Position numbers and translations under genes: made by a program
From: Serratia nevei
Lineage (GTDB): Bacteria > Pseudomonadota > Gammaproteobacteria > Enterobacterales > Enterobacteriaceae
DNA length: 64,000 nt
Assembly (NCBI RefSeq): GCF_024160145.1
Contig: NZ_JAMYWQ010000023.1
Coordinates: forward strand, 22,316-86,315
Direction of reading: 5' to 3'
The notes under the pieces: generated by a model
The model's database searches: none
What the model was told of the DNA's origin: nothing
Seen by the model: only the letters and a program-made list of their open reading frames with translations
Shown: positions 18,348 through 29,271 of the stretch, in pieces
Layout: each line of letters begins with the position of its first letter
Position numbering within the stretch: the first letter of the stretch is position 1

Positions 18348-18737
18348 TTATTTGCCGCGGGTGAGTTTTTCCAGATCGGCTTCGATCTCGGCAATCTTGT
18401 GCGACACCACGCCTTCGAGATGGCGCAGGTCGTCGAGGATTTTACGCTTCAGATCCACTTCCACCTGATCGCGCTGGCACAGCTGATCCAACTCGTCGAT
18501 CACGTAGCGCAGGTTCGGGTTGATCTCGTGAATTTCCTTGTAGCCCTGGCCGGCGTTGTCTGCCACCACGGTTTTACGCTGGCGCGGGTACTTGAACTTC
18601 ACGCTCTTGGCGAAGAACTCGCCCTTGTCCTTGCGGAAATAGATCTTGAGGATGTCGTTGTTGGCCTCTTGACGCAGGCTATAGCGATCGACGTCTTCCG
18701 GTTGATTGATGCCCAAACTCTTCAAGTTATCGTACAT
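18348..18737 (-). CDS. yaeH: UPF0325 family protein YaeH (DUF3461)
   Basis: A 129-residue highly charged protein, almost identical to E. coli YaeH over its whole length ([10 protein letters not shown] at the N-terminus, then [20 protein letters not shown]). The C-terminal third is a likely amphipathic or coiled-coil helix rich in Glu, Lys and Arg. Function is unknown. In E. coli it also lies next to dapD. A terminator separates it from dapD here, so it has its own promoter in the 129-base gap. Confidence 0.93.
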   Translation of the reverse strand: MYDNLKSLGINQPEDVDRYSLRQEANNDILKIYFRKDKGEFFAKSVKFKYPRQRKTVVADNAGQGYKEIHEINPNLRYVIDELDQLCQRDQVEVDLKRKILDDLRHLEGVVSHKIAEIEADLEKLTRGK

Positions 18738-18830
18738 ACTGCGCCCTCTTTAGCGGTGATCGTTATATTCCACGACTGCGATTATGGCGGAAAGCGAGAT
18801 CTGCGACTGTGACTGCCAGCGAAACGCAGA

Positions 18831-18861
18831 CAAAAAAATAGCGGGTGAATCACCCGCTATT
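18831..18861 (-). terminator. Terminator after dapD
   Basis: On the minus strand, a perfect 11-bp stem (AATAGCGGGTG / CACCCGCTATT, 18837-18861) with a 3-base loop is followed by a T run. It starts six bases past the dapD stop. Confidence 0.9.
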
Positions 18862-18866
18862 TCAAT

Positions 18867-19691
18867 TTAGTCGATAGTGCGCAATAACTCATTAATGCCG
18901 ACTTTACCGCGCGTTTTGGCATCGACCTTCTTGACGATCACCGCGCAGTACAGGCTGTAAGAGCCGTCTTTCGACGGCAGGTTGCCGGAAACTACCACCG
19001 AACCTGCCGGCACGCGGCCGTAATGGATTTCGCCGGTTTCGCGGTCATAGATGCGGGTGCTCTGGCCGAGGTACACGCCCATCGAAATCACCGAACCTTC
19101 TTCCACGATCACGCCTTCCACCACTTCGGAACGCGCGCCGATGAAGCAGTTGTCTTCGATGATGGTCGGGTTGGCCTGCAGCGGCTCCAGCACGCCGCCG
19201 ATGCCAACGCCGCCGGACAGGTGAACGTTTTTGCCGATCTGCGCGCAGGAACCGACGGTGGCCCAGGTGTCGACCATGGTGCCTTCGTCGACGTAGGCGC
19301 CGATGTTAACGTAAGACGGCATCAGCACGGTGTTGCGCGCGATGAACGCGCCCTGGCGCACGGTGGCCGGCGGTACGACGCGGAAACCTTCCTTCTGGAA
19401 GCGCGCTTCGTCGTAGTCGGCGAACTTCATCGGCACCTTGTCGTAGTAGCGGGTTTCCGCGCCGTCCATCACCTTGTTGTCGTTGATGCGGAAAGAGAGC
19501 AGCACGGCTTTCTTCAGCCACTGATGGGTGACCCATTGACCGTCGATCTTCTCGGCGACGCGCAGGGCGCCGCTGTCCAGCAGGCCGATCACCTGGTTTA
19601 CCGCTTCGCGCGTTACGGTGTCTACGTTCGCCGGGGTGATGTCCGCACGGCGCTCGAAGGCGCTTTCAATAACGTTCTGTAATTGCTGCAT
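18867..19691 (-). CDS. dapD: 2,3,4,5-tetrahydropyridine-2,6-dicarboxylate N-succinyltransferase DapD
   Basis: A 274-residue enzyme of the lysine/diaminopimelate pathway; it transfers succinyl from succinyl-CoA to tetrahydrodipicolinate. The central and C-terminal region is a left-handed parallel beta helix, seen as hexapeptide repeats (for example [35 protein letters not shown]). The N-terminal helical domain ([15 protein letters not shown]) matches E. coli. Its product leads both to lysine and to meso-diaminopimelate for peptidoglycan. It lies 42 bases downstream of glnD on the same strand, possibly partly co-transcribed with it, and ends in a strong terminator. Confidence 0.97.
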   Translation of the reverse strand: MQQLQNVIESAFERRADITPANVDTVTREAVNQVIGLLDSGALRVAEKIDGQWVTHQWLKKAVLLSFRINDNKVMDGAETRYYDKVPMKFADYDEARFQKEGFRVVPPATVRQGAFIARNTVLMPSYVNIGAYVDEGTMVDTWATVGSCAQIGKNVHLSGGVGIGGVLEPLQANPTIIEDNCFIGARSEVVEGVIVEEGSVISMGVYLGQSTRIYDRETGEIHYGRVPAGSVVVSGNLPSKDGSYSLYCAVIVKKVDAKTRGKVGINELLRTID

Positions 19692-19733
19692 GCTGTTCTC
19701 TTTCCTGATGTTGTCGGTAAAAAGTTACTTGTA

Positions 19734-22397
19734 TCACATTTTATCGTTTGGGGTGAGGGCCTCTGTCAACCGTTGCTCCAACTTTCTGCGCGTTTCCTGA
19801 TCGAGCGCGCGCCGCTCGCCGTCGGCCAGGATAAACAAATCCTCGACCCGCTCGCCGATGGTGGAAATGCGCGCGCCGTGCAGCGACAGCCCCAGATCGG
19901 CGAACACTTCGCCCACTCGCGCCAGCAAGCCGGGTTGGTCGAGCGCGGTCAGCTCCAGGTAGCTGCGGCGGTCGGTATGGGTCGGCAGGAAGGTGACTTC
20001 GGTCGGCACGCTGAAGTGGCGCAGCTTGGAGGACGGCCGGCGCACGCGCGGCGGCTGGTACTCTCGCTGGGTGATGGCCTGCACCAGCGCCTGGCGGATC
20101 GCCGCGTGGCGATCCTGCGCCAGCGGGCTGCCGTCCGGCTCCAGCACGATAAAGGTGTCCATCGCCATGCCGTCGCGGTTGGTGAAGATCTGCGCATCGT
20201 GCACGCTCAGGTTGCGGCGGTCCATCTCGCCGGCGACGGCGGCGAACAGATAGGGGCGATCCGGGCTCCAGATGAAGATTTCGGTGCCGCCGCGCGTCGC
20301 CTGGCGGCTAACCAGCACCAGCGGCTGGGTGGAGTCGTGGGCCAGCAGGTGGCGAGCGTGCCAGGCCAGCTGATTCGGCGAGTGGCGCAGGAAATAGTCG
20401 GCGCGGCAGCGGCTCCAGATGCGGTGCAGCGCCTCTTCGTCAATGTTGTCCATGCGCAGCAGCGCCAACGCCTGCAGGCGATGGTGGCGCACGCGTTCGC
20501 GCAGATCCGGGCTGTTTTGCATGCCGCGACGCAGCTGCTTCTCGGTGGCGAAATACAGCTCGCGCAACAGGCTCTGTTTCCAGCTGTTCCACAGGGTTTC
20601 GTTGGTGGCGCAGATATCCGCCACCGTCAGGCACACCAGGTAGCGCAGGCGAGTTTCGCTCTGCACTTCGCTGCTGAACTGCTGGATCACCGTCGGATCC
20701 TGGATATCGCGGCGCTGCGCGGTGACCGACATCAGCAGGTGGCAGCGCACCAGCCAGGCCACCAGCTGGGTTTCACGCGAGTTGAGGCCATGCAGCTCGG
20801 CGAACTCCACCACGTCTTCCGCGCCGAGGATCGAGTGATCGCCGCCGCGCCCTTTGGCGATATCGTGAAACAGCGCCGCCAGCAGCAGCAGTTCCGGATG
20901 CGGCAGGCGCGGGTACAGCTCCACGCACAGCGGATGGCGCGGCCGGGTTTGCGCATCGGCGAAGCTCTCCAGCTTTTGCAGCACGCGGATGGTGTGTTCA
21001 TCGACGGTATAGGCGTGGAACAGGTCGAACTGCATCTGCCCGACGATCTTGCCCCACTGCGGCATATAGGCCCACAGCACGCTGTGACGGTGCATCGGTA
21101 CCAGCGCGCGCGACACCGCGCCGGGGTGGCGGAGAATGGCCATAAACAGATCGCGCGCTTCCGGGATGGTGCACAGCGGCTGTTTCAGATGGCGGCGCGC
21201 GTGGCGCAACTGGCGCACGGTGGTGGAATAAATGCCCTTGATCTCGCGGTTGCGCACCATCAGGTAGAACATGCGCATGATGGCCTGCGGCTCGCGGATA
21301 AACAGCGTTTCGTCGCGCAGATCGATCAGATCGCCGCGCAGCTGGAAATCGTCGTTCAGCGGGCGCGGCTTCTCGGTGGCGTCCAGCGCCAGGATGGCTT
21401 CGTCGAACAGCTGCAGCAGCATGTGGTTGAGCTCGCTGACGCGCCGCGTCATGCGGTAAAAGTCTTTCATCATGCGCTCGACCGGTTCGTTGCCTTCGCC
21501 CTCATAGCGCAGCAGCTGCGCCACGCTCAGCTGGCGATCGAACAGCAGGCGGTTGTCGTAACGCGGCAGCACCAGGTGCAGCGCGAAGCGAATGCGCCAC
21601 AGGAAGCTCTGACACTCGTTCAACTCGTTGCGCTCGGCCTGGGTGAGGAAACCGAAGCCGACCATTTCGTCCAGCGAGGTGGCGCCGAAGTGGCGGCGCG
21701 CCACCCACAGCAGGGTGTGGATGTCGCGCAGGCCGCCAGGGCTGCTTTTGATATCCGGCTCCAGGTTATAGCTGGTGCCGTGGTAGCGCTGGTGGCGCTC
21801 CTGCTGTTCGTTGACCTTGGCGTGGAAAAACTGCGGCGAGGGCCAGAAGCCGTCGCTGAAGATATGTTTTTGCATCTGCAGGAACAGCGCGACGTCGCCG
21901 CAGATCATGCGCGATTCGATCAGGTTGGTGGCCACGGTCAGATCCGCCAAGCCCTCCAGCAGACATTCTTCCAGGGTGCGCACGCTGTGGCCCACTTCCA
22001 GCTTGAGATCCCACAGCAGGGTGATGAATTCGCCGACCCGCTGCGACTGTTGCTCCGTCAGCCGGCGCTGGCTGAGCACCAGCACGTCGATGTCCGACAG
22101 CGGGTGCAGTTCGCCGCGGCCGTAGCCGCCAACCGCCACCAGCGCGGTTTCCGGGATATCTTCGAAGCCGTAGAAGGTCCACAGCCGGCGCAGCAGGCGA
22201 TCGATGAAGTCGCTGCGCGCCGCCACCAGGCTTTCGGCGCTGGCACCGGCGTCGAACGCCGCCGCCAGCCACAGGTGGAACTGCTCCAGCCGCTGTTTCA
22301 GCACCGGACAGGTGAGCTCGTCGTTGCCGTAGGTGCTGGGGGAGGCGGGCGGCATCGGCACGGCCGGGGCCGCTTGTTGAAGGAGATTGTCAGACAT
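19734..22397 (-). CDS. glnD: Bifunctional PII uridylyltransferase / uridylyl-removing enzyme GlnD
   Basis: An 887-residue nitrogen sensor, close to the 890 of E. coli. An N-terminal nucleotidyltransferase domain carries [17 protein letters not shown] at residues 90-106 (Asp102, Asp104). A helical linker is followed by the HD hydrolase domain ([15 protein letters not shown], around residue 510). Two C-terminal ACT domains ([20 protein letters not shown] and [19 protein letters not shown]) bind glutamine. GlnD uridylylates PII (GlnB/GlnK) when glutamine is low and removes UMP when it is high. I take the ATG at 22397 (MSDNLLQQ); the open frame runs 37 codons further upstream but only through the map terminator. 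Confidence 0.96.
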   Translation of the reverse strand: MSDNLLQQAAPAVPMPPASPSTYGNDELTCPVLKQRLEQFHLWLAAAFDAGASAESLVAARSDFIDRLLRRLWTFYGFEDIPETALVAVGGYGRGELHPLSDIDVLVLSQRRLTEQQSQRVGEFITLLWDLKLEVGHSVRTLEECLLEGLADLTVATNLIESRMICGDVALFLQMQKHIFSDGFWPSPQFFHAKVNEQQERHQRYHGTSYNLEPDIKSSPGGLRDIHTLLWVARRHFGATSLDEMVGFGFLTQAERNELNECQSFLWRIRFALHLVLPRYDNRLLFDRQLSVAQLLRYEGEGNEPVERMMKDFYRMTRRVSELNHMLLQLFDEAILALDATEKPRPLNDDFQLRGDLIDLRDETLFIREPQAIMRMFYLMVRNREIKGIYSTTVRQLRHARRHLKQPLCTIPEARDLFMAILRHPGAVSRALVPMHRHSVLWAYMPQWGKIVGQMQFDLFHAYTVDEHTIRVLQKLESFADAQTRPRHPLCVELYPRLPHPELLLLAALFHDIAKGRGGDHSILGAEDVVEFAELHGLNSRETQLVAWLVRCHLLMSVTAQRRDIQDPTVIQQFSSEVQSETRLRYLVCLTVADICATNETLWNSWKQSLLRELYFATEKQLRRGMQNSPDLRERVRHHRLQALALLRMDNIDEEALHRIWSRCRADYFLRHSPNQLAWHARHLLAHDSTQPLVLVSRQATRGGTEIFIWSPDRPYLFAAVAGEMDRRNLSVHDAQIFTNRDGMAMDTFIVLEPDGSPLAQDRHAAIRQALVQAITQREYQPPRVRRPSSKLRHFSVPTEVTFLPTHTDRRSYLELTALDQPGLLARVGEVFADLGLSLHGARISTIGERVEDLFILADGERRALDQETRRKLEQRLTEALTPNDKM

Positions 22398-22411
22398 AGT
22401 GCGCAGCCCAT

Positions 22412-22435
22412 AAAAAAGGCCGGCAAAAGCCGGCC
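22412..22435 (-). terminator. Terminator between map and glnD
   Basis: On the minus strand, a GGCCGGC/GCCGGCC stem with a TTTT loop is followed by six T's. It lies 36 bases past the map stop and 15 bases ahead of the glnD start codon. Confidence 0.88.
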
Positions 22436-22470
22436 TGGTGATATTCTGCACGCAGCGTTCGCCGCGGTGC

Positions 22471-23265
22471 TTACATCTCGTGCGTAATGATGTTGGGGAT
22501 GGTGTCATCCTTGCGCAACGTCATTATCTCGCAGCCGTTATCAGTGACCACAATAGTATGCTCATACTGCGCCGACAAGCTGCGATCTTTGGTTTTTACC
22601 GTCCAGCCGTCTTTCATGGTGCGGATGCGGTAGTCGCCGGCGTTGACCATCGGCTCGATGGTAAAAGCCATGCCCGCCTGCAGCACCACGCCGCCGTCAT
22701 CGGCGTCATAGTGCAGCACCTGCGGCTCTTCGTGGAACACTTCGCCGATGCCGTGGCCGCAGTACTCGCGCACCACGGAGAACTTCTCGGCCTCGACGAA
22801 CTGCTGGATAGCCTTGCCCAGGGTGCGCAGGCGGATACCCGGTTTGACCATCTTCAGCGCCAGGTACAGGCTTTCCTGAGTGACGCGGCACAGGCGCTCG
22901 CCCAGGATGGTCGGTTTGCCGACGATAAACATCTTCGAGGTGTCGCCGTGGAAGCCGTCTTTAATGACGGTCACGTCGATATTGACGATGTCGCCGTCTT
23001 TCAGCGTTTTGTCGTCGCTCGGGATGCCGTGGCACACCACTTCGTTCACCGAAATGCACACGGATTTCGGGAAGCCGTGGTAGCCGAGGCAGGCGGAGAT
23101 GGCCTGCTGTTCGTTGGTGATGTACTCGTGACAGATACGGTCCAGCTCGCCGGTGGTCACGCCAGGTTTGACGTGCGGCTCGATGATCTCCAGCACTTCG
23201 GCGGCCAGGCGGCCGGCCACGCGCATTTTTTGGATGTCATCAGGTGTTTTAATTGAGATTGCCAT
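22471..23265 (-). CDS. map: Methionine aminopeptidase type I
   Basis: A 264-residue MetAP, the same length as in E. coli, removing the initiator Met from nascent proteins. The metal/catalytic residues His79, Asp97 and Asp108 are at their family positions (VCHGIP, NIDVT, GDTS). The later His in [12 protein letters not shown] and the Glu residues near the C-terminus are also present. It is divergent from rpsB with 345 bases between, as in E. coli, and ends in a strong terminator ahead of glnD. Confidence 0.97.
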   Translation of the reverse strand: MAISIKTPDDIQKMRVAGRLAAEVLEIIEPHVKPGVTTGELDRICHEYITNEQQAISACLGYHGFPKSVCISVNEVVCHGIPSDDKTLKDGDIVNIDVTVIKDGFHGDTSKMFIVGKPTILGERLCRVTQESLYLALKMVKPGIRLRTLGKAIQQFVEAEKFSVVREYCGHGIGEVFHEEPQVLHYDADDGGVVLQAGMAFTIEPMVNAGDYRIRTMKDGWTVKTKDRSLSAQYEHTIVVTDNGCEIMTLRKDDTIPNIITHEM

Positions 23266-23381
23266 GAAATTCGTCCGCAGGTGTCGTTATCGTCGACAAT
23301 AAGAAGCAGTGACTTATGGTATCAGCCCGGCCGGGGGCTGCCAAATTTCATTTCCCGACGTCCGGCGCCAGGCAACAAAAG

Positions 23382-23411
23382 TTGGTGTCTACGGCGGGTT
23401 TATGGTATAAA
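23382..23411 (+). promoter_or_regulatory. rpsB promoter
   Basis: A -35 TTGGTG (23382-23387) and a -10 TATAAA (23406-23411) are separated by 18 bases. A GC-rich discriminator (GCGCGCCGGCG) follows, typical of stringently controlled ribosomal promoters. The leader would be about 190 bases. Within the 345-base map-rpsB gap, the part upstream of this promoter shows nothing else I can name. Confidence 0.7.
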
Positions 23412-23496
23412 GCGCGCCGGCGATCCGCGACTTGGTTCTTGTGACCTGGCGGAAATTGGCCGAAAATACTTTAACTGCACTCATTTTGTGTAAATA

Positions 23497-24336
<840 letters not shown>

Positions 24337-24392
24337 TAAGGCAAGCTCGTCACTGAGCCCTTATTAACCAGGTATTGACATATGTTGGTTAG

Positions 24393-24416
24393 GGGGGCCT
24401 GTAAAGGCCCCCTTTG
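24393..24416 (+). terminator. Attenuator/terminator hairpin between rpsB and tsf
   Basis: An 8-bp GGGGGCCT/AGGCCCCC stem with a GTAA loop is followed by TTTGCTTA. The U tract is short, which fits partial read-through to tsf, as known for the E. coli operon. Confidence 0.7.
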
Positions 24417-24465
24417 CTTATCTGAATGAGAACTGTCTCTACGCGAGATAACCGAGGAAAAATAA

Positions 24466-25317
24466 ATGGCTGATATTACCGCTGCCCTGGTAAAAGAACT
24501 GCGCGAGCGTACCGGCGCAGGCATGATGGATTGCAAGAAGGCGCTGGTTGAATCCAACGGCGACATCGAGCTGGCAATCGAAAACATGCGTAAGTCCGGT
24601 GCGATCAAAGCCGCTAAAAAAGCAGGTAACGTGGCTGCTGACGGCGTGATCAAAACCAAGATCGAAGGCAACTACGGCATCATCCTGGAAGTTAACTGCC
24701 AGACTGACTTCGTAGCGAAAGACGCCGGTTTCCAGGCATTCGCCGACAAAGTGCTGGATGCCGCTATGGCCGGCAAAATCACTGACGTTGACGTGCTGAA
24801 AGCGCAGTTCGAAGAAGAGCGCGTAGCGCTGGTGGCAAAAATCGGCGAAAACATCAACATTCGTCGCGTTGCTTCCCTGGAAGGCGACGTGCTGGGCAGC
24901 TACCTGCACGGCGCGCGTATCGGCGTTCTGGTTGCGGCTAAAGGCGCTGACGAAGAGCTGGTCAAGCAAATCGCAATGCACATTGCGGCAAGCAAGCCAG
25001 AGTTCGTGAAGCCAGAAGACGTGTCTGCTGAAGTGGTAGAAAAAGAGTACCAGGTTCAGCTGGACATCGCCATGCAGTCCGGCAAGCCGAAAGAAATCGC
25101 AGAGAAAATGGTTGAAGGCCGCATGAAGAAATTCACCGGCGAAGTTTCTCTGACCGGTCAGCCTTTCGTTATGGATCCGAGCAAATCCGTTGCTCAGGTG
25201 CTGAAAGAGCACAACGCTGACGTGACCAACTTCATTCGCTTCGAAGTGGGCGAAGGCATCGAGAAAGTCGAAACCGACTTCGCTGCTGAAGTTGCCGCGA
25301 TGAGCAAACAGTCTTAA
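24466..25317 (+). CDS. tsf: Elongation factor Ts
   Basis: A 283-residue EF-Ts, guanine nucleotide exchange factor for EF-Tu. The N-terminal UBA-like domain contains [15 protein letters not shown], and the EF-Tu-contacting TDFV motif is at residues 80-83. Highly expressed codon bias matches rpsB. A GAGGAAAAATAA ribosome binding site precedes the ATG. It is the second gene of the rpsB-tsf operon. Confidence 0.99.
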   Translation: MADITAALVKELRERTGAGMMDCKKALVESNGDIELAIENMRKSGAIKAAKKAGNVAADGVIKTKIEGNYGIILEVNCQTDFVAKDAGFQAFADKVLDAAMAGKITDVDVLKAQFEEERVALVAKIGENINIRRVASLEGDVLGSYLHGARIGVLVAAKGADEELVKQIAMHIAASKPEFVKPEDVSAEVVEKEYQVQLDIAMQSGKPKEIAEKMVEGRMKKFTGEVSLTGQPFVMDPSKSVAQVLKEHNADVTNFIRFEVGEGIEKVETDFAAEVAAMSKQS

Positions 25318-25326
25318 TGACTGTCG

Positions 25327-25352
25327 ATGGAACCGCCGTCTGGCGGTTCCAT
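25327..25352 (+). terminator. Hairpin after tsf
   Basis: A perfect 11-bp stem (ATGGAACCGCC / GGCGGTTCCAT) with a GTCT loop begins 10 bases past the tsf stop. It lacks a U tract, so termination may be partial, with read-through into pyrH. Confidence 0.6.
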
Positions 25353-25468
25353 ACTATCCAGCCAGAATTACACCGGTGGCAGGCCCTGCGGCGTGATACT
25401 CCTCACCTCAGGCGCGTTTCATCGGCTGAAACCCCCAATACTAATACTGCTTCTTAGGACAGAACACC

Positions 25469-26194
25469 ATGGCAACCAATGCAAAACCCGTATATCAGCG
25501 TATTCTGCTTAAACTGAGTGGCGAAGCCCTGCAAGGTGCAGAAGGTTTTGGTATCGACGCCAGCGTTTTGGATCGCATGGCTCAGGAAGTGAAAGAGCTG
25601 GTCGAATTGGGAATTCAGGTCGGTGTAGTTATTGGCGGCGGGAACCTGTTCCGCGGCGCGGGCCTGGCGCAGGCCGGCATGAACCGCGTAGTGGGCGACC
25701 ACATGGGAATGCTGGCTACCGTGATGAACGGCCTGGCTATGCGTGATGCACTGCACCGTGCCTATGTGAACGCCCGCCTGATGTCGGCGATCCCGCTGAA
25801 CGGCGTGTGTGACAATTACAGCTGGGCAGAGGCGATCAGCCTGCTGCGCAACAACCGCGTGGTGATCTTCTCCGCCGGTACCGGCAACCCGTTCTTCACC
25901 ACCGATTCCGCCGCTTGCCTGCGCGGTATCGAGATCGAAGCGGACGTGGTGCTGAAAGCCACCAAAGTGGATGGCGTATACTCCGCCGATCCGGTGAAAA
26001 ACCCGGATGCGACGCTGTATGAACAATTAACCTATCAGGACGTGCTGGAGCGCGAGCTGAAAGTGATGGACCTGGCGGCGTTTACGCTGGCCCGCGATCA
26101 CGGCTTGCCGATCCGCGTGTTCAACATGAACAAGCCTGGCGCGCTGCGCCGCGTGGTGATGGGTGAAAACGAAGGTACGCTGATCAGCAAATAA
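25469..26194 (+). CDS. pyrH: UMP kinase
   Basis: A 241-residue bacterial UMP kinase of the amino acid kinase family, hexameric, converting UMP to UDP. Family motifs are [10 protein letters not shown] (phosphate loop), GGGNLFRG, the [19 protein letters not shown] segment (here [15 protein letters not shown]) and the KATKVDGVY region. It is inhibited by UTP and activated by GTP in E. coli. It is preceded by 150 bases after tsf and followed by a GC-rich terminator. Confidence 0.98.
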   Translation: MATNAKPVYQRILLKLSGEALQGAEGFGIDASVLDRMAQEVKELVELGIQVGVVIGGGNLFRGAGLAQAGMNRVVGDHMGMLATVMNGLAMRDALHRAYVNARLMSAIPLNGVCDNYSWAEAISLLRNNRVVIFSAGTGNPFFTTDSAACLRGIEIEADVVLKATKVDGVYSADPVKNPDATLYEQLTYQDVLERELKVMDLAAFTLARDHGLPIRVFNMNKPGALRRVVMGENEGTLISK

Positions 26195-26218
26195 GGCTGT
26201 TCGCACCCATTTGCGGAG

Positions 26219-26245
26219 CGTGCGGCGCCGGGCGCCGCGCGTTTT
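26219..26245 (+). terminator. Terminator after pyrH
   Basis: A 10-bp GC-rich stem with one G-U pair (26219-26228 with 26232-26241) is followed by TTTT. It separates pyrH from frr. Confidence 0.7.
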
Positions 26246-26270
26246 CCGAGTACGATTACGGGCTATACTT
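26242..26270 (+). promoter_or_regulatory. Candidate frr promoter
   Basis: TATACT (26265-26270) lies 17 bases after a weak -35 (TTTTCC). It sits just past the pyrH terminator and 43 bases before the frr start codon. Confidence 0.45.
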
Positions 26271-26312
26271 GAGTATCGCCTGCCAAGTAACCAGCTTCCA
26301 AGGGTTTGCAAC

Positions 26313-26870
26313 GTGACTAATGAAATCAGAAAAGATGCTGATTCACGCATGGAAAAAAGCGTAGAAGCATTCAAAAACCAAATCAGCAAGATCCGCACCG
26401 GCCGCGCTTCTCCAAGCATTCTGGACGGCATCATGGTGGAATACTACGGTGCCGCTACGCCGCTGCGCCAGCTGGCCAACGTGACCGTGGAAGACTCCCG
26501 CACGCTGAAAATCAACGTGTTCGACCGCAGCCTGAGCCAGGCCGTTGAGAAAGCGATCATGAGCTCCGATCTGGGCCTCAACCCGTCTTCCGCCGGTTCC
26601 GACATTCGCGTTCCGCTGCCTCCACTGACCGAAGAACGCCGTAAGGATCTGATCAAGATCGTGCGCGGCGAAGCCGAGCAGGGCCGCGTAGCGGTCCGTA
26701 ACGTGCGCCGCGACGCCAACGACAAGGTCAAGGCGCTGCTGAAAGACAAAGAGATCAGCGAAGACGAAGAACGTCGTTCACAAGACGAGATTCAGAAAAT
26801 GACCGACGCTTACATCAAACTGGTCGATGCCGCGCTGGCAGAGAAAGAAAAAGAGCTGATGGATTTCTAA
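26313..26870 (+). CDS. frr: Ribosome recycling factor
   Basis: A 185-residue RRF starting at GTG 26313 ([13 protein letters not shown]), preceded by AAGGG with eight bases spacing; this gives exactly the E. coli length. The frame is open further upstream but that part lies across the promoter and terminator. RRF with EF-G splits post-termination ribosomes. Conserved blocks include [25 protein letters not shown] and [23 protein letters not shown] clear terminator follows. Confidence 0.97.
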   Translation: MTNEIRKDADSRMEKSVEAFKNQISKIRTGRASPSILDGIMVEYYGAATPLRQLANVTVEDSRTLKINVFDRSLSQAVEKAIMSSDLGLNPSSAGSDIRVPLPPLTEERRKDLIKIVRGEAEQGRVAVRNVRRDANDKVKALLKDKEISEDEERRSQDEIQKMTDAYIKLVDAALAEKEKELMDF

Positions 26871-26888
26871 TCAGCATCGCGCAGAAAA

Positions 26889-26919
26889 AAAGCGTCGCCT
26901 GGGCGGCGCTTTGTTTTTT
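26889..26919 (+). terminator. Terminator after frr
   Basis: An 11-bp stem with one G-U pair (26889-26899 with the GGCGGCGCTTT arm) is followed by GTTTTTT. It begins 18 bases after the frr stop codon. Confidence 0.85.
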
Positions 26920-27027
26920 GTGGCGCAGATCCCGTTTCATCGTACTGAAAGATCATGGACAAGCGGTGTCCAAGGTTCCACACTGGAGCACCTCCGATCT
27001 CATCAGACAGTTATTCAGAGTGAACTC

Positions 27028-28224
27028 ATGAAGCAACTGACCATTCTTGGCTCGACCGGCTCGGTAGGGACCAGCACCCTGGCCGTGGTCAGGGCGAATC
27101 CCGACCGTTTTGCGATCAAAGCGCTGGTGGCCGGCCGCAACGTCGCGGTCATGGCGCAGCAATGCCTGGAATTCCGGCCCGCCTTTGCGGCAATGGCGGA
27201 GGAAAGCGCCGCGCGCGAACTCCGCACCATTCTGGCGGAAAACGGCGTCGCTACCGAGGTATTGGCCGGGGAACAAGCGGCCTGCGAACTGGCGGCGTTG
27301 GCTGACGTCGATCAAGTGACGGCGGCGATCGTCGGCGCGGCAGGGCTGCTGCCGACGCTGGCGGCGATCCGCGCAGGCAAGCAGGTGCTGCTGGCCAACA
27401 AAGAGTCGCTGGTCACCTGCGGCCGTTTGTTTATGGACGCGGTGCGGCAAAGCCAGGCGCAGCTGCTGCCGCTCGACAGCGAGCACAATGCGATTTTTCA
27501 GAGTTTGCCTGAGAGTATTCAACGTCAGTTGGGATACTCTTCACTGGACAGTCATGGTGTTTCGCGCATCGTGCTTACCGGTTCCGGCGGCCCGTTCCGC
27601 ACCACGCCGTTGGAACAGTTTGCTGCGATGACGCCGGATCAAGCCTGTGCCCATCCGAACTGGTCGATGGGGCGCAAGATCTCGGTGGATTCCGCCACCA
27701 TGATGAACAAAGGTCTGGAATACATTGAGGCCCGCTGGCTGTTTAACGCCTCGGCCGAGCAAATGGAAGTGATCCTGCACCCGCAGTCGGTGATTCACTC
27801 GATGGTGCGCTATGCCGACGGCAGCGTGCTGGCGCAGCTGGGCACGCCGGATATGCGCACGCCGATCGCTCATGCGATGGCGTATCCGCAGCGCGTGAAC
27901 TCTGGCGTGGCAGCGCTGGACTTCTGCCGCATCGGTTCACTGACCTTCGCCGAACCGGAGCGCGAGCGTTATCCTTGCCTGTATTTGGCGATCGAAGCGT
28001 TCGATGCCGGCCAGGCGGCGACTACCGCGCTGAACGCGGCCAACGAAGTCGCCGTGGCGGCATTTTTGCAGCAGCAGATTCGCTTTACCGATATCGCTGC
28101 GGTCAACCGCCGGGTCCTCGAGCGCCTCGCGCTACAGGAACCGACCTGCATCGAAGCGGTCTTAGACATTGACCGCCAGGCGCGGGCTGCCGCCGAGGCA
28201 GGGGTTCGTGCACTGTGCGGCTGA
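27028..28224 (+). CDS. dxr: 1-deoxy-D-xylulose 5-phosphate reductoisomerase
   Basis: A 398-residue enzyme, the E. coli length, starting at ATG 27028 ([14 protein letters not shown]). It catalyses the second step of the MEP isoprenoid pathway, turning DXP to MEP with NADPH. The dinucleotide-binding motif [11 protein letters not shown] is at residues 7-17. Later blocks are NKESLV, the substrate/metal region [20 protein letters not shown] and [21 protein letters not shown]. An upstream open extension is not supported by a ribosome binding site. Isoprenoids made here feed UppS, encoded next. Confidence 0.98.
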   Translation: MKQLTILGSTGSVGTSTLAVVRANPDRFAIKALVAGRNVAVMAQQCLEFRPAFAAMAEESAARELRTILAENGVATEVLAGEQAACELAALADVDQVTAAIVGAAGLLPTLAAIRAGKQVLLANKESLVTCGRLFMDAVRQSQAQLLPLDSEHNAIFQSLPESIQRQLGYSSLDSHGVSRIVLTGSGGPFRTTPLEQFAAMTPDQACAHPNWSMGRKISVDSATMMNKGLEYIEARWLFNASAEQMEVILHPQSVIHSMVRYADGSVLAQLGTPDMRTPIAHAMAYPQRVNSGVAALDFCRIGSLTFAEPERERYPCLYLAIEAFDAGQAATTALNAANEVAVAAFLQQQIRFTDIAAVNRRVLERLALQEPTCIEAVLDIDRQARAAAEAGVRALCG

Positions 28225-28278
28225 GCACGGCGATTATCCGATTTTGCTCGTAATTCGCGCGTGCCGCAGCGGGGCCGT

Positions 28279-28307
28279 TTGTTCATGCCCTGCTGAGGTG
28301 GTATAGT
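28279..28307 (+). promoter_or_regulatory. Candidate promoter between dxr and uppS
   Basis: TTGTTC (28279-28284), a 17-base spacer and TATAGT (28302-28307) form a plausible sigma-70 promoter. Transcription would begin near 28314. Confidence 0.55.
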
Positions 28308-28313
28308 CTGCGC

Positions 28314-28440
28314 CACCTGTCAGCGGTTATACCGTTGAATTATGGCCCGATTGGCGCTTCGTGCGCCAATGGCGAGACCTGGCTGTGCCGGGCATCGCGC
28401 GGGCAGGCTGAAAGCCGTGTCGGGCACACGGCTTTTTTTG
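28314..28440 (+). ncRNA. Possible small RNA or uppS leader attenuator
   Basis: Between the promoter-like element above and uppS lies a structured stretch. A perfect 8-bp hairpin ATTGGCGC/GCGCCAAT (28350-28370) is followed by a GC-rich region and a terminator (28411-28438). A transcript of about 125 bases would result. It could be an independent RNA, an attenuator controlling uppS, or simply the dxr terminator with a promoter-like sequence by chance. Confidence 0.35.
28411..28438 (+). terminator. Terminator upstream of uppS
   Basis: A perfect 10-bp stem (AAAGCCGTGT / ACACGGCTTT) with loop CGGGC runs into seven or more T's. It ends dxr read-through or the candidate small transcript. Confidence 0.9.
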
Positions 28441-28503
28441 CGCGTAAGGGCCTGATGTTCCGGAAAGGCAGTTATATTTCTATTGAGGAAATAAGTACGA
28501 GTT

Positions 28504-29262
28504 ATGTCGTCCGCAAACCAACAAGAGGCTAATCCATCTTTCCCGGGGCCGCGCCATGTCGCCATTATCATGGACGGTAACGGACGCTGGGCCAAACGTC
28601 AGGGCAAGTTACGTGTCTTCGGTCATAAAGCAGGGGTGAAATCGGTTCGCCGCGCGGTCAGTTTTGCCGCCAGCCACCATTTAGATGCACTCACGCTTTA
28701 TGCCTTCAGCAGCGAAAACTGGAACCGTCCGGTGCAGGAAGTCTCCGCACTGATGGAGCTTTTTGTCCGCGCCCTGGATAGTGAAGTAAAAAGCCTGCAT
28801 AAACATAACGTCAGGTTGCGGGTGATCGGCGATATCAGCCGATTCAGTTCGCGTTTGCAGGAGCGGATCCGCCGCTCTGAAGCCCTGACGGAAAATAACG
28901 ATGGCCTGACGCTCAATATCGCTGCCAACTACGGCGGCCGTTGGGATATCATTCAGGGAGTAAGGGAGCTGGCCGAACAGATACGGGTAGGGGAGTTGCA
29001 CCCGGATCAGATCAGCGAAGAATTATTGAGCGATCGGGTTTGCATGAGCGACCTGGCGCCGGTGGATCTGGTTATCCGCACCGGTGGCGAGCATCGCATC
29101 AGTAACTTCCTGCTGTGGCAAATCGCCTATGCTGAACTTTACTTTACTGATGTACTCTGGCCTGATTTCGATGAACTTGTCTTTGAAGGTGCGCTGAATG
29201 CATTTGCACAACGTGAGCGCCGCTTCGGGGGAACAACACCTATCGGCGCCGATGCGTCCTAG
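28504..29262 (+). CDS. uppS: Undecaprenyl diphosphate synthase (cis-prenyltransferase)
   Basis: A 252-residue cis-prenyltransferase that condenses eight isopentenyl units onto farnesyl diphosphate to make the C55 carrier lipid for peptidoglycan and O-antigen. The catalytic Asp24 is in [15 protein letters not shown]; later signatures are [24 protein letters not shown] and the [15 protein letters not shown] region. The TAG stop overlaps the ribosome binding site of cdsA (TAGGGAG). It begins the long envelope-biogenesis gene run. Confidence 0.98.
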   Translation: MSSANQQEANPSFPGPRHVAIIMDGNGRWAKRQGKLRVFGHKAGVKSVRRAVSFAASHHLDALTLYAFSSENWNRPVQEVSALMELFVRALDSEVKSLHKHNVRLRVIGDISRFSSRLQERIRRSEALTENNDGLTLNIAANYGGRWDIIQGVRELAEQIRVGELHPDQISEELLSDRVCMSDLAPVDLVIRTGGEHRISNFLLWQIAYAELYFTDVLWPDFDELVFEGALNAFAQRERRFGGTTPIGADAS

Positions 29263-29271
29263 GGAGAACTT

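Noticed and set aside
19683..22487. 934-codon frame opposite glnD
   Set aside because: Antisense shadow of a well-conserved gene; no family resemblance and biased composition.
26911..27027. Upstream extension of dxr to 437 residues
   Set aside because: It would begin within the frr terminator; the ATG at 27028 gives the exact family length.
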